The notes under the pieces are model-generated. The model had not been told where the DNA came from. It saw only the letters and a program-made list of their open reading frames with translations, and did not search any database. Both the position numbers and the translations under genes were made by a program. From positions 1 to 64,000 of the forward strand of contig JBKJIQ010000012.1 of NCBI GenBank assembly GCA_046598395.1: a stretch of DNA of 64,000 nt. Reading direction: 5' to 3'. Each line of letters starts with the position of its first letter. The first letter of the stretch is position 1. The DNA is from JAENVU01 sp046598395. GTDB taxonomy: Bacteria > Actinomycetota > Acidimicrobiia > IMCC26256 > JAENVU01. This document shows, one piece after another, positions 8,071 to 15,463 of this stretch.

Positions 8071-8853
8071 GTGATTCTCGCCGAGTTGTTGATCCGACAC
8101 ACGCGTCGGCACATGCCGACCCGTCGGGTCGCGCTCGGCGATCAGTACCTCCCGATGACCGGTGCCGCGCACGGCGCCGGTCTGCTCGCGGCGGTGGTGG
8201 CCGAACACGTTGGGTCGTTCGATAGCGAACAGCTCGACGACATTCCGCGGTTGCTGCACGAGGTGGCGCGCCACGGCATCACGGTGCCGAGCATCGCGCT
8301 GCGCCACCGGCTCCAGACCGACGTGCACGGCCTCGACCGCTCACGTCACCGTCTGTTGGAAGAAGACGGTCGGTTCATCGTGGAGCTCGATGTGCACGGC
8401 GCGCCGGGTCCGCAGGTGTTGGGCGCAATCATGGCGGCGGGTTCGCTCGGCTCCAGTGTGCGGCGCCGCGCGGTGCGCGCGATCGAGGCCGCAGTTGCTC
8501 AGCCGGGTGTGATCCCGGAGCCGTTCATCGTGCGGCGATTGATGGAAGGTATCCCGATTCTGGCGCCGCCCGTCGCGGGAATGGGACCGGTGGCCGATGC
8601 GTACAGCCCGTTCGAAGGATCGCCCTGGGTCGGTGTGCCCGCAGAACGCCGATGGGCCATGGAGGTCCTCGGCCTGGGGGCCGGCGGGGTGCTCGACCGG
8701 ACCGATATCCAACGGCGGTTTCGCCGGTTGCTCCGCTTGGCTCACCCCGACCACGGAGGCCAGGCCGACGCCGCCGCCGAACGCATCGCAGAGCTCCGCG
8801 AGGCCCGGACGTTGCTCCTCTCCGAGGAGCCTGAGGCGACCGGACGTCTGTAG
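8071..8853 (+). CDS. J-domain protein with uncharacterised N-terminal region
   Basis: 260 residues from a GTG start. The last 70 residues form a J-domain: helix II basic patch QRRFRRLLRLAHPDHGG with the HPD tripeptide, then helix III ERIAELREARTLLL. This predicts interaction with a DnaK-type Hsp70. The first 180 residues match no family I recognise. They include a stretch beginning MPTRRVALGDQYLPMTGAAH and two proline-rich linkers (PEPFIVRRLMEGIP, PILAPPVAGMG). There is no Gly/Phe region or zinc domain, so it is a class III J-protein. It sits between icd and mdh. Confidence 0.75.
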   Translation: MILAELLIRHTRRHMPTRRVALGDQYLPMTGAAHGAGLLAAVVAEHVGSFDSEQLDDIPRLLHEVARHGITVPSIALRHRLQTDVHGLDRSRHRLLEEDGRFIVELDVHGAPGPQVLGAIMAAGSLGSSVRRRAVRAIEAAVAQPGVIPEPFIVRRLMEGIPILAPPVAGMGPVADAYSPFEGSPWVGVPAERRWAMEVLGLGAGGVLDRTDIQRRFRRLLRLAHPDHGGQADAAAERIAELREARTLLLSEEPEATGRL

Positions 8854-8854
8854 G

Positions 8855-8881
8855 TTCACGCGCACCGCCCGGACCTAATAC
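8855..8881 (+). promoter_or_regulatory. Weak candidate promoter for mdh
   Basis: A TTCACG box (8855-8860) and a TAATAC box (8876-8881) with a short 15-bp spacer lie about 60 bp upstream of the mdh start. The -10 is good, but the spacing is below optimum. Confidence 0.25.
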
Positions 8882-8939
8882 TCCTGGCCGAGAGCGAGAG
8901 CGGATCGCCTCAGCCAGAGGATCGGGTCGAGACCTCACT

Positions 8940-9944
8940 ATGTTTTTGCCTATGTTCAAGACTCCAGTCCATGTCACTGTCACGGGTGCTGCCGGTCAGA
9001 TCGGGTACGCCATCCTCTTCCGGATCGCCTCGGGCCAGCTCCTCGGTCCGGACCAGCCGGTGGTCCTGCGCCTCCTCGAGATCGAGCCCGCGATGCAGGC
9101 CCTCGGTGGCGTGGCCATGGAACTCGACGATTGCGCGTTCCCACTTCTCGCCGGGATCGAGACCACCTCCGATCTCACGACCGCGTTCAACGGAACGAGT
9201 TGGGCGCTGCTCGTCGGTTCGATCCCGCGTAAGGCCGGGATGGAGCGCGGCGATCTCCTCAAGGTGAATGGCGGGATCTTCAAGCCGCAGGGTGAGGCGA
9301 TCAATGCCCACGCCGCGTCGGACGTGCGCGTGCTGGTGGTGGGTAACCCGTGCAACACAAACTGCCTTATCGCACGGAGTAACGCGCCCGACATTGCGGC
9401 CGAGCGGTGGTTCGCGATGACCCGCCTCGATCAGAACCGCGCCCAGACCCAACTCGCGCAGAAGGCCGGCGTCCCGGTGAGTGATGTCACCAACGTGACC
9501 ATCTGGGGAAACCATTCCGCGACGCAGTACCCCGACTTTGCGAACGCGCAGATCGGCGGCAAGCCGGCCGCGGCGGTCATCAACGATGACCAGTGGTTGC
9601 GCGGGCCGTTCATCGAGACCGTGCAGAAGCGCGGCGCGGCGATCATCGAAGCACGTGGCTTGTCCTCCGCAGCGTCGGCCGCCAACGCCGCGATCGATTC
9701 TGTGAACAGTGTGCACACGGCCCCGCCGGCGGGTGGCTGGGCGAGCCTTGCGGTGGCCAGCCGCGGTGAGTACGGAACCCCCGAGGGTCTCCAATACGGA
9801 TTCCCAGTTGCGGCGGATGGCAACGGCGGCTGGAGCGTGGTGGAGGGGCTGAGTCATAACGACTTCGCGCAGGAGAAACTTGCGATGACCACCGCGGAAC
9901 TCGTCTCGGAGCGCGATGAGATCACCGCGCTCGGTCTGATCTGA
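8940..9944 (+). CDS. mdh: Malate dehydrogenase
   Basis: 334 residues, the LDH-like two-domain malate dehydrogenase of about 330 residues. It oxidises malate to oxaloacetate with NAD. The dinucleotide loop is TGAAGQIGYAILFRIASG. Substrate and catalytic motifs are VGNPCNTNCLIA, MTRLDQNRAQTQLA and the catalytic His in IWGNHSATQYPDF. ATG 8940 gives MFLPMFKTPVHVTVTGAAG; an ATG four codons further in (8952) is equally possible. It closes the TCA-related block. Confidence 0.95.
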   Translation: MFLPMFKTPVHVTVTGAAGQIGYAILFRIASGQLLGPDQPVVLRLLEIEPAMQALGGVAMELDDCAFPLLAGIETTSDLTTAFNGTSWALLVGSIPRKAGMERGDLLKVNGGIFKPQGEAINAHAASDVRVLVVGNPCNTNCLIARSNAPDIAAERWFAMTRLDQNRAQTQLAQKAGVPVSDVTNVTIWGNHSATQYPDFANAQIGGKPAAAVINDDQWLRGPFIETVQKRGAAIIEARGLSSAASAANAAIDSVNSVHTAPPAGGWASLAVASRGEYGTPEGLQYGFPVAADGNGGWSVVEGLSHNDFAQEKLAMTTAELVSERDEITALGLI

Positions 9945-9982
9945 GCAGTTCGTGGTGATCCCGTCATGACCGCGATCCGGTC

Positions 9983-10588
9983 GTGACCGTCGCGCGCTGG
10001 TGGCGCCAGACCACCCCGTTTGGCGACATCGTCGTGGTCGTCGGTCCCGTCGGAGTGGAGCGCATCACGCTGCCGCGACCCGCCACCCGCCGCCGTTCAT
10101 TGTCCGTCTCCCACGGGTGGAGCGGGAATCCGGACAATGAACGGACAACTGCAGCGACGGGCATTGAAACGACGGGAGACATCGACGAGTTGGTGAACCC
10201 GCCGCGTCGAGACCGCGGCGTGGCGGGCCAGATCGATGACTTCTTCGGTGGCCGTCGTCAGGTGTTCGAGCTGCCGGTTGACCTGGGCGTCTCGGCGCTG
10301 TCGGACTTCCAACGCCACGTCTTGGACACGCTGCGGTTGGAGGTGCCCTACGGCGAGACCGTGACCTACGGGGAACTCGCGGTGATGGCGGGGCGGCCCG
10401 GCGCGGCCCGCGCGGTGGGAACCACGATGGCCCGTAACCCGGTGCCGTTTGTGATCCCGTGTCACCGCGTGGTTGCGGCGAACGGTATTGGTGGGTATGG
10501 AGGCGGGTACGGCGGGACCCGGCGCGACGGCATCGCGCTCAAGCGAGCGTTGCTGGATCTCGAAGCGTCTGCTCCGTCCACCCACTGA
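9983..10588 (+). CDS. ogt: Methylated-DNA-protein-cysteine methyltransferase with inserted segment
   Basis: 201 residues; repairs O6-alkylguanine in DNA by irreversible transfer to its active-site Cys. The C-terminal domain is complete: VPYGETVTYGELAVMAG, the Arg-finger region RAVGTTMARNP, then FVIPCHRVV with Cys160 and GYGGGYGG. The N-terminal domain opens typically (RWWRQTTPFGDIVVVVGP). It is then interrupted by about 30 low-complexity residues (about 32-64) encoded across a 52-bp palindrome, after which the family sequence resumes at GDIDELV. The frame stays open, so a functional protein is plausible. The 3' end overlaps the convergent hydrolase by 50 bp. GTG start. Confidence 0.9.
   Translation: MTVARWWRQTTPFGDIVVVVGPVGVERITLPRPATRRRSLSVSHGWSGNPDNERTTAATGIETTGDIDELVNPPRRDRGVAGQIDDFFGGRRQVFELPVDLGVSALSDFQRHVLDTLRLEVPYGETVTYGELAVMAGRPGAARAVGTTMARNPVPFVIPCHRVVAANGIGGYGGGYGGTRRDGIALKRALLDLEASAPSTH
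10093..10144. repeat. 52-bp palindromic element inside ogt
   Basis: Perfect 14-bp arms CCGTTCATTGTCCG (10093-10106) and CGGACAATGAACGG (10131-10144) around a 24-nt centre. It lies in the coding sequence of ogt at a place where methyltransferases have no extra segment. Size and architecture match the 51-bp elements at 3536 and 13967, but the sequence differs, suggesting a second family. Confidence 0.75.
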
Positions 10589-11441
10589 CCACGTCCACGA
10601 AGCGTGCGGGCCACTCGAGCTGCGGCGCGTGACCGCAATCATGGAGTTCGTGGTACGTCCAGTCACTGCGCCGCTGCGCGACGGCGCGCGCGAACGACAC
10701 GGGAACCAATCGGTCCCGCGTGCCGTGCATGACAAGGGTGGGTACGGCAACGGTGTCGAGGTCTGAACGCATGCGAAACGCGAGATACCGAAACAAGGTT
10801 CCGCCGCTCTGCGCATAGGCGACCGCCGCCTCGGGGTACGACTGGCGCAGCGAGGCAAGCTCGATGAGCCGGTCGCGAAGATCCCCGTCGAGCCGTTGAG
10901 GATCGGCGAGAACGAACAACATCGTCGCGTCCACGAGCCCAACTGGTCCGAGTCTCCGAGCGCGCGCGCTGACCAAAGGGGTCGCAGCCTTGGGGAACGT
11001 GAGCGCGGCGAACTTCGCGGTACGCGTGAGCTGGTCGAAGTTGCCCGATGGTCGCGGGTAGGCCGCGTTCACGAGCACCATCGCGCGCACGAGGTCCGGG
11101 TGGCGCTGAGCGAGAGAGACCGTGATTGCTCCGCCCATCGAGTTGCCGGCCACGATCGCGGGGCCGCGTTCGGTGAGCAGGGTCTTGACCACATGGCGGT
11201 GGGCCTCGAACCCCGTGGGTTGCTCGGGACAGCGGGTCTGGCCGAATCCCGGAAGGTCGAGCGCGGTGACCCGAGCCCGGAGCCGATTGCTGAGGTCCTG
11301 GCCCACGAGTTCCCAACTGATCGTGCTGCCGCCGAGTCCATGAATCAACAGCACGGGAGCCGCGCTGGGGTCAACGGTCTCGGGCTCCCAGTCCACGGTG
11401 TGGACGAAGCGGCCGTCACAGTCGAACCAACGTTGCTGCAT
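10539..11441 (-). CDS. Alpha/beta-fold hydrolase
   Basis: 300 residues, a complete hydrolase domain. The oxyanion strand LLIHGLGGSTISW is followed by the nucleophile elbow GNSMGG (Ser101). The acid lies in MHGTRDRLVP and the catalytic His in DCGHAPQLEWP. It could be an esterase, lipase or C-C bond hydrolase; the substrate is not evident. There is no signal peptide, so it should be cytosolic. It is convergent with ogt (50-bp antisense overlap) and starts 2 bp after the stop of the 200-residue gene upstream, so these two minus-strand genes are probably one transcript. Confidence 0.9.
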   Translation of the reverse strand: MQQRWFDCDGRFVHTVDWEPETVDPSAAPVLLIHGLGGSTISWELVGQDLSNRLRARVTALDLPGFGQTRCPEQPTGFEAHRHVVKTLLTERGPAIVAGNSMGGAITVSLAQRHPDLVRAMVLVNAAYPRPSGNFDQLTRTAKFAALTFPKAATPLVSARARRLGPVGLVDATMLFVLADPQRLDGDLRDRLIELASLRQSYPEAAVAYAQSGGTLFRYLAFRMRSDLDTVAVPTLVMHGTRDRLVPVSFARAVAQRRSDWTYHELHDCGHAPQLEWPARFVDVVSGWTEQTLRDPATLA

Positions 11442-11443
11442 GC

Positions 11444-12046
11444 TCAGGTGGTCTCGGCGCTTTCCGCCGATCGCTCAAGGCCCAATGCAACGAGCAGATG
11501 CTCGTGAAGTTCCATCCAGACCGTGTGATACGAATCGATCCGGGGTGACGTGAACCAGTCGCGATCACCATCTCCCACCTTGGTGCGGGCGACCCGCAGG
11601 CGAGGGCGGTACCCGTCGAAGTCGGCGACGGACGTGCCGAGGCGCCGGATGACCGGCCCGATCCGATCATCGATCGTGGTGAGGCGGTCGATCAGGCCCC
11701 AGTCGTACGCGGCGTCGCGATGGTCGTTCGGCACGCCGCCCGGGCGTACCTGCCAGTCGTTGCAGACGCGGATGAGTTCCACGTTGCGCGGGAGAAACTG
11801 TTCGTAAGCGGCGCGCGTGGTCTCATGGTGGCCGGCGGGGTCATCAGGGTCGAACCGGAACTCGGTTTCGGCGGTGGCGCGACCCGCGGGCGACAGGATG
11901 AGGTGCTCGCCGCGACTACTTGCTTGCCCCGTTCCCACTAACGCTGCACTGGCTGGAGAGACCGGGTCGAGGATCTTTCCGCGCAGGCGGAGTTGGAGCA
12001 ACACCGGCCGTTCGTCGGGCTGATCCTTGGGAGGCTGCTCGTTCAC
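11444..12046 (-). CDS. Conserved-looking hypothetical protein, possible winged-helix N-terminus
   Basis: 200 residues, no recognised family. The N-terminal 60 residues (VLLQLRLRGKILDPVSPASAALVG ... LILSPAGRATAETEF) resemble the end of a winged-helix domain: helix, then a beta-wing around LSPAGR. The rest is helical with many charged residues and a C-terminal MELHEHLLVALGLE helix. It is divergent from the swivelling-domain gene with only 37 bp between starts, so it could be a local regulator or a component of the same module. That is inference only. Confidence 0.6.
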   Translation of the reverse strand: MNEQPPKDQPDERPVLLQLRLRGKILDPVSPASAALVGTGQASSRGEHLILSPAGRATAETEFRFDPDDPAGHHETTRAAYEQFLPRNVELIRVCNDWQVRPGGVPNDHRDAAYDWGLIDRLTTIDDRIGPVIRRLGTSVADFDGYRPRLRVARTKVGDGDRDWFTSPRIDSYHTVWMELHEHLLVALGLERSAESAETT

Positions 12047-12083
12047 GAGGAGTCAATCTAGGAGGCGCGGTAGGTTCACGGTC

Positions 12084-12437
12084 ATGACTGTTGAACTCGG
12101 AACCGGGACCACGGTGTTCACCGCTGCGCCGGTGCGCGGCACCTGGCGGATGTTGCACACGCCCGACGATGTGCTCGGGTTGATGGACACCGGCGCCGAA
12201 GGGGTCATTGCCGGTGTGCAAGATGCGGGCGCCACCTTTCTCGCTCCGATATTCGACGAACTCACCGCAGTGGTGTGTATGTCGGGGACCCCGTCGAGCC
12301 ATATCGGGATCGTGAGCCGCGAGTATCAGGTGCCATGCGTCATGGCGACCACGTTCAGCGGATCGGTCCCCGGCGACGGCGACACGGTGGAACTCGATTG
12401 CAGTGGCGCGGTAGGCATCGTGCGGGCCGGGAGCTGA
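12084..12437 (+). CDS. Stand-alone PEP-utilising enzyme swivelling (phosphohistidine) domain protein
   Basis: 117 residues, only the mobile domain of PEP-utilising enzymes. The phosphoacceptor His is in GTPSSHIGIVSREYQVPCVM (His73), matching the T/S-[CS]-H-x-x-I-x-x-R-E-x-x-[IV]-P motif of PPDK, PEP synthase and phenylphosphate synthase. In known systems this domain shuttles a phosphoryl group between an ATP-grasp domain and a PEP or substrate domain. Neither partner is recognisable here. ATG 12084 follows a GAGG-type site; a longer in-frame start overlapping the divergent gene is not preferred. The next gene starts 2 bp after its stop. Confidence 0.85.
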   Translation: MTVELGTGTTVFTAAPVRGTWRMLHTPDDVLGLMDTGAEGVIAGVQDAGATFLAPIFDELTAVVCMSGTPSSHIGIVSREYQVPCVMATTFSGSVPGDGDTVELDCSGAVGIVRAGS

Positions 12438-12439
12438 CC

Positions 12440-13552
12440 GTGGAGCAGAAAGCCGTCAACGACTGGTTGCGTTTCCACGGCCGAATCTCCGGCGCGATGA
12501 CCGCGCAACGCACGGCATTGGAGTCGGCGCTGATCCCGGTGACGGCCTACATCCTGGTGGCGTGTATCGAGGCGTACCGGCGGTACCCGGACATGATGAA
12601 GGTGATCGCGGCGGCACGTCCGCCCGCGGAGTTGGGCGCTCTGGGCCGACGTCCGGGGAATCAGATCGATGCGGTACACCTGTGGTCGATTGCGAATCTC
12701 CCGTTGGTGATCCGCCAGGCGCTGGAGCCGTTCGGGATGATCGACCGCGACGACGACCTCGCACGGCTCGGCACGATCTTCGACTTCTGGGCACCGGCCG
12801 CGCTCGCGTTCCGCGACGATGGTGAATACCAGGCCTACGACGCGGGGCTCGTCGTGGCACGCTACGGAGCTGACGTGATCGAAGAGTTGGTGGCGGGTGC
12901 AGCACCGGTGACCGACGCCGACACGCGTCGCCAGATCGCCAAGACCAATGCGTTGCTCACGTCGTTCCTGTTCTTGTTGTACTTCGATACCCGTGCCGGA
13001 TATCAGGACAGCGGTCCGTATTCGCTGGCCGACGGGCGCACGGTATTGGTGCGCGACTTCAACGAGTTCGGGGTCGGCTATTTCCCGTGGAGTGCCGAGG
13101 TCTGTGCCGAAGTGCCGCACTCGAATCTCACGTGCGCGTTCGTGCTCGACGATGTGGCAGTGACCGCGAATGATTGGGGTACCTCCACGACGGACCCGGT
13201 CGACTACTTCTCGCGGCTTTCGGCGTTCGGGATCTACGACAGCACTGGGGGAGGGTTGTCGCCGATTCCTCTCTCACAGTTGGGCGACATTGCCGCTACC
13301 ACCAAGCAGGCTCAGTCGGCGCTGTACCGGCTCATCGCGGGCATGGCGCGCCAGGAAAAGATCGATGCCGGCGCGTTCGTGTACTTCACGTTCCTGCGTC
13401 CGTTCGCACTGGCCGCGGGAGTCGCGGACGATTTGGATTGGACAGTCCCGCGCGACAGCCTCGATCTGTACGAAGCATTCTCAATGGTGGACGGCGTACC
13501 CGACGCGGTTCCGTGGGATCCGGCGGTGCCGTACTACGCACTGATTCAGTGA
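12440..13552 (+). CDS. Hypothetical protein of the swivelling-domain module
   Basis: 370 residues from a GTG start placed 2 bp after the swivelling-domain stop. No family is recognised. It is soluble, with no signal peptide. It has an N-terminal helical half (MTAQRTALESALIPVTAYILVACIEAYRRYP, AVHLWSIANLPLVIRQALEPFGMID). A later half has DGRTVLVRDFNEFGVGYFPW, AFVLDDVAVTANDWG and FVYFTFLRPFALAAGV. The tight spacing to the phosphohistidine protein makes it the best candidate for its partner. Codon use is like its neighbours. Confidence 0.75.
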   Translation: MEQKAVNDWLRFHGRISGAMTAQRTALESALIPVTAYILVACIEAYRRYPDMMKVIAAARPPAELGALGRRPGNQIDAVHLWSIANLPLVIRQALEPFGMIDRDDDLARLGTIFDFWAPAALAFRDDGEYQAYDAGLVVARYGADVIEELVAGAAPVTDADTRRQIAKTNALLTSFLFLLYFDTRAGYQDSGPYSLADGRTVLVRDFNEFGVGYFPWSAEVCAEVPHSNLTCAFVLDDVAVTANDWGTSTTDPVDYFSRLSAFGIYDSTGGGLSPIPLSQLGDIAATTKQAQSALYRLIAGMARQEKIDAGAFVYFTFLRPFALAAGVADDLDWTVPRDSLDLYEAFSMVDGVPDAVPWDPAVPYYALIQ

Positions 13553-13559
13553 TCGTCTC

Positions 13560-13994
13560 GTGATCTACCGGCTCGCGTTTGTGGCCGACGATGGTGGGGA
13601 AGGAGTGCGCGGCGCAATCGAGCTCGAGGTGCCCGACGTTGGCCTCGTGCGATTCGATGGACAGTTCTCGGGCTCGGCTCTGGGCGACGGCCTGATCGTG
13701 GTGCGCGACGCCGAAGTGCCTCGGGCGCGCGGCTCAGTGCTCGAGTTCCGCGCCGACGGCCTGTGGGTCGAGTTTGTGTGCGAGATGCCCGGCGAGCATT
13801 GGAGCTTCGGCATGGAAGCCTTCGGCCTCCGCGTGGATGATCCCGCCGAGGAGGTGGGCGAGCGCATTCCCGTCGGCTTCGACCTCGAGTGGGAAACCCC
13901 CGACCATGTCCACGGCGAGGTGCTGGTGGGTCGGACCCGCATCCAAATTGTTGGGACGGGAACACTCGAACTTGCGCCATTTTCCGACCCCTGA
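13560..13994 (+). CDS. Hypothetical beta-rich protein whose C-terminus comes from a palindromic element
   Basis: 144 residues from a GTG start 7 bp after the previous stop, so part of the same module. The sequence is beta-strand-rich (GAIELEVPDVGLVRFDGQF, SGSALGDGLIVVRDAEVP, FDLEWETPDHVHGEVLVGRTRIQIVGTGT) with alternating hydrophobic residues. The last residues (LELAPFSDP) and the stop codon are encoded by the 51-bp palindrome at 13967-14017. The original C-terminus was therefore probably replaced when the element arrived. Function unknown. Confidence 0.7.
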   Translation: MIYRLAFVADDGGEGVRGAIELEVPDVGLVRFDGQFSGSALGDGLIVVRDAEVPRARGSVLEFRADGLWVEFVCEMPGEHWSFGMEAFGLRVDDPAEEVGERIPVGFDLEWETPDHVHGEVLVGRTRIQIVGTGTLELAPFSDP

Positions 13995-14017
13995 CGTCGG
14001 AAAATGACGCAAGTTCG
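13967..14017. repeat. 51-bp palindromic element, copy B
   Basis: Arms CGAACTTGCG (13967-13976) and CGCAAGTTCG (14008-14017), extended inward by ATTTTCCGAC and GTCGGAAAAT, so the stem is nearly perfect. The right edge directly abuts the stop codon of the minus-strand FGGY kinase. Read on that strand, the junction is TAA then CGAACTTGCGTCA, the same arrangement as TAG then CGAACTTGCGTCA behind sucD (3533-3586). The left part lies inside the end of the gene at 13560-13994. Confidence 0.8.
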
Positions 14018-15463
14018 TTAGAAGTCGACGGCGGAGAGGTCTTCGAGCCAGCGCGATGCCCGGCGAACCGCCTCGCGCCAACGATCGCGGTCGGTGGGCG
14101 GGCCGGGCTCGTAGCGGGCGATCGGTGACCAGGTGTGCGCGAGTGCATCGAGATTGGGCCACGCGCCCACCGCCAGCCCGGCCATGAACCCGGCCCCGAG
14201 CGTGGTGGCTTCACACACCGGAGAGATCTCCACGGGCTTCTGCGTGGCATCAGCGAGTGCTTGCACGAACGTGGGGTTACGCGACATCCCACCGTCGACC
14301 CGCAGCACCTCGATCGTGGTGTGCGCGTCGGTCTCGGCAGACTCCACGAGGTCGGCACCGGAGTGCGCAACTCCTTCCAGCACGGCGCGCACAATCTGCG
14401 GGCGCCCGCTCCCGCGGGTGAGACCGAGCAACGTGCCGCGTGCGCCGTAATCCCACTGCGGGGTTCCGAGGCCCATCAACGCGGGTACGTACATCACGCC
14501 CCCCGTGTCGCCACAGTGCTGAGCAACCTCGTGACTCTGCTCCGACGAGGTCAGTATTCCCAGGTCGTCGCGCAACCACTCCACGTTGGTACCGGCCGAG
14601 AGCATGATCGCCTCGAGGCCCCAGGTGTCCACCCCAGCACGGCGCATCGTGATGATCGGGAACGTTCCGCCATCGCCTCGAGTTTCGAAGCCCGGTCGGT
14701 TCGGACCCACCACAAGATCAAGCATGCCGCCCGTACCGAACGTGATCTTCGCGGGCCCTGGCGCGACACAGGCCTGACCCACCAACGACGCTTGCTGGTC
14801 GCCGATGAGTGCCGCGATTGGTGGCGCACCGGGGAGTGCGGTCGCGGTGCCGATGATGCCCGAGGTATCCACGATGGTGGGCAGCATCCGCTCCGGGATC
14901 CGCAAGGCCTCGAGCGCGGGTTCGTACCAACCCGTGCCGTCGGCGCGCAGGAGTGCGGTGACCGCAGCGTTGCTCGCATCGATCACATGGAGAGCACCCT
15001 CGGAGAGGGTCCACGCGATCCACGAGTCGACGGTCCCGAAGCAAAGGTCTCGGGACCGGTCGGGGTCGAAGGTGTTCAGGAGATCTTCGAGCTTGGTTGC
15101 CGACGCGTTGGGCGCGAAGCGAAAACCTGCGCCGCGGTGCGTGAGGCAGGCGAAAATCGTACGGAGGTCTTGCCAACCCTGCGCGGGGCCGATCGGTTCG
15201 CCCGTGGCGCGATCCCACACCACCGCGGAGCCCCTCTGGTTGGTGATGCCCACGCCGGCCACGGGATTGCCGTGAGTGGCGAGCGCGGTGCGTGCGATCT
15301 CCAGGACCACGGCCGCCATTGCCGCGGCGTCGAACTCCACCATTCCGGGTTGGGGAGAGTCGGGCAAAAAGTCGCGGTGCTGCTCGTGCTGCACGGTGGC
15401 GTCGTCGTGCACGATCGCCGAACGGATCGACGATGTTCCGATGTCGATGACCAGGAGATCCAT
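14018..15463 (-). CDS. glpK: FGGY-family carbohydrate kinase, probably glycerol kinase
   Basis: 481 residues, two actin-like domains. The phosphate-1 loop is LLVIDIGTSSIRSAIV. GITNQRGSAVVWDRATGEPI and WQDLRT match the glycerol-kinase substrate/ATP region. GDQQASLVGQACVAPG, the adenosine loop VDGGMSRNPTFVQALAD and EATTLGAGFMAGLAVG complete the family pattern. The likely reaction is glycerol to sn-glycerol-3-phosphate. ATG 15463 overlaps the stop of the upstream flavoprotein (TGATG), so the two are coupled. The neighbouring GlpD supports glycerol as substrate, though the sequence diverges enough that another polyol is possible. Confidence 0.85.
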   Translation of the reverse strand: MDLLVIDIGTSSIRSAIVHDDATVQHEQHRDFLPDSPQPGMVEFDAAAMAAVVLEIARTALATHGNPVAGVGITNQRGSAVVWDRATGEPIGPAQGWQDLRTIFACLTHRGAGFRFAPNASATKLEDLLNTFDPDRSRDLCFGTVDSWIAWTLSEGALHVIDASNAAVTALLRADGTGWYEPALEALRIPERMLPTIVDTSGIIGTATALPGAPPIAALIGDQQASLVGQACVAPGPAKITFGTGGMLDLVVGPNRPGFETRGDGGTFPIITMRRAGVDTWGLEAIMLSAGTNVEWLRDDLGILTSSEQSHEVAQHCGDTGGVMYVPALMGLGTPQWDYGARGTLLGLTRGSGRPQIVRAVLEGVAHSGADLVESAETDAHTTIEVLRVDGGMSRNPTFVQALADATQKPVEISPVCEATTLGAGFMAGLAVGAWPNLDALAHTWSPIARYEPGPPTDRDRWREAVRRASRWLEDLSAVDF

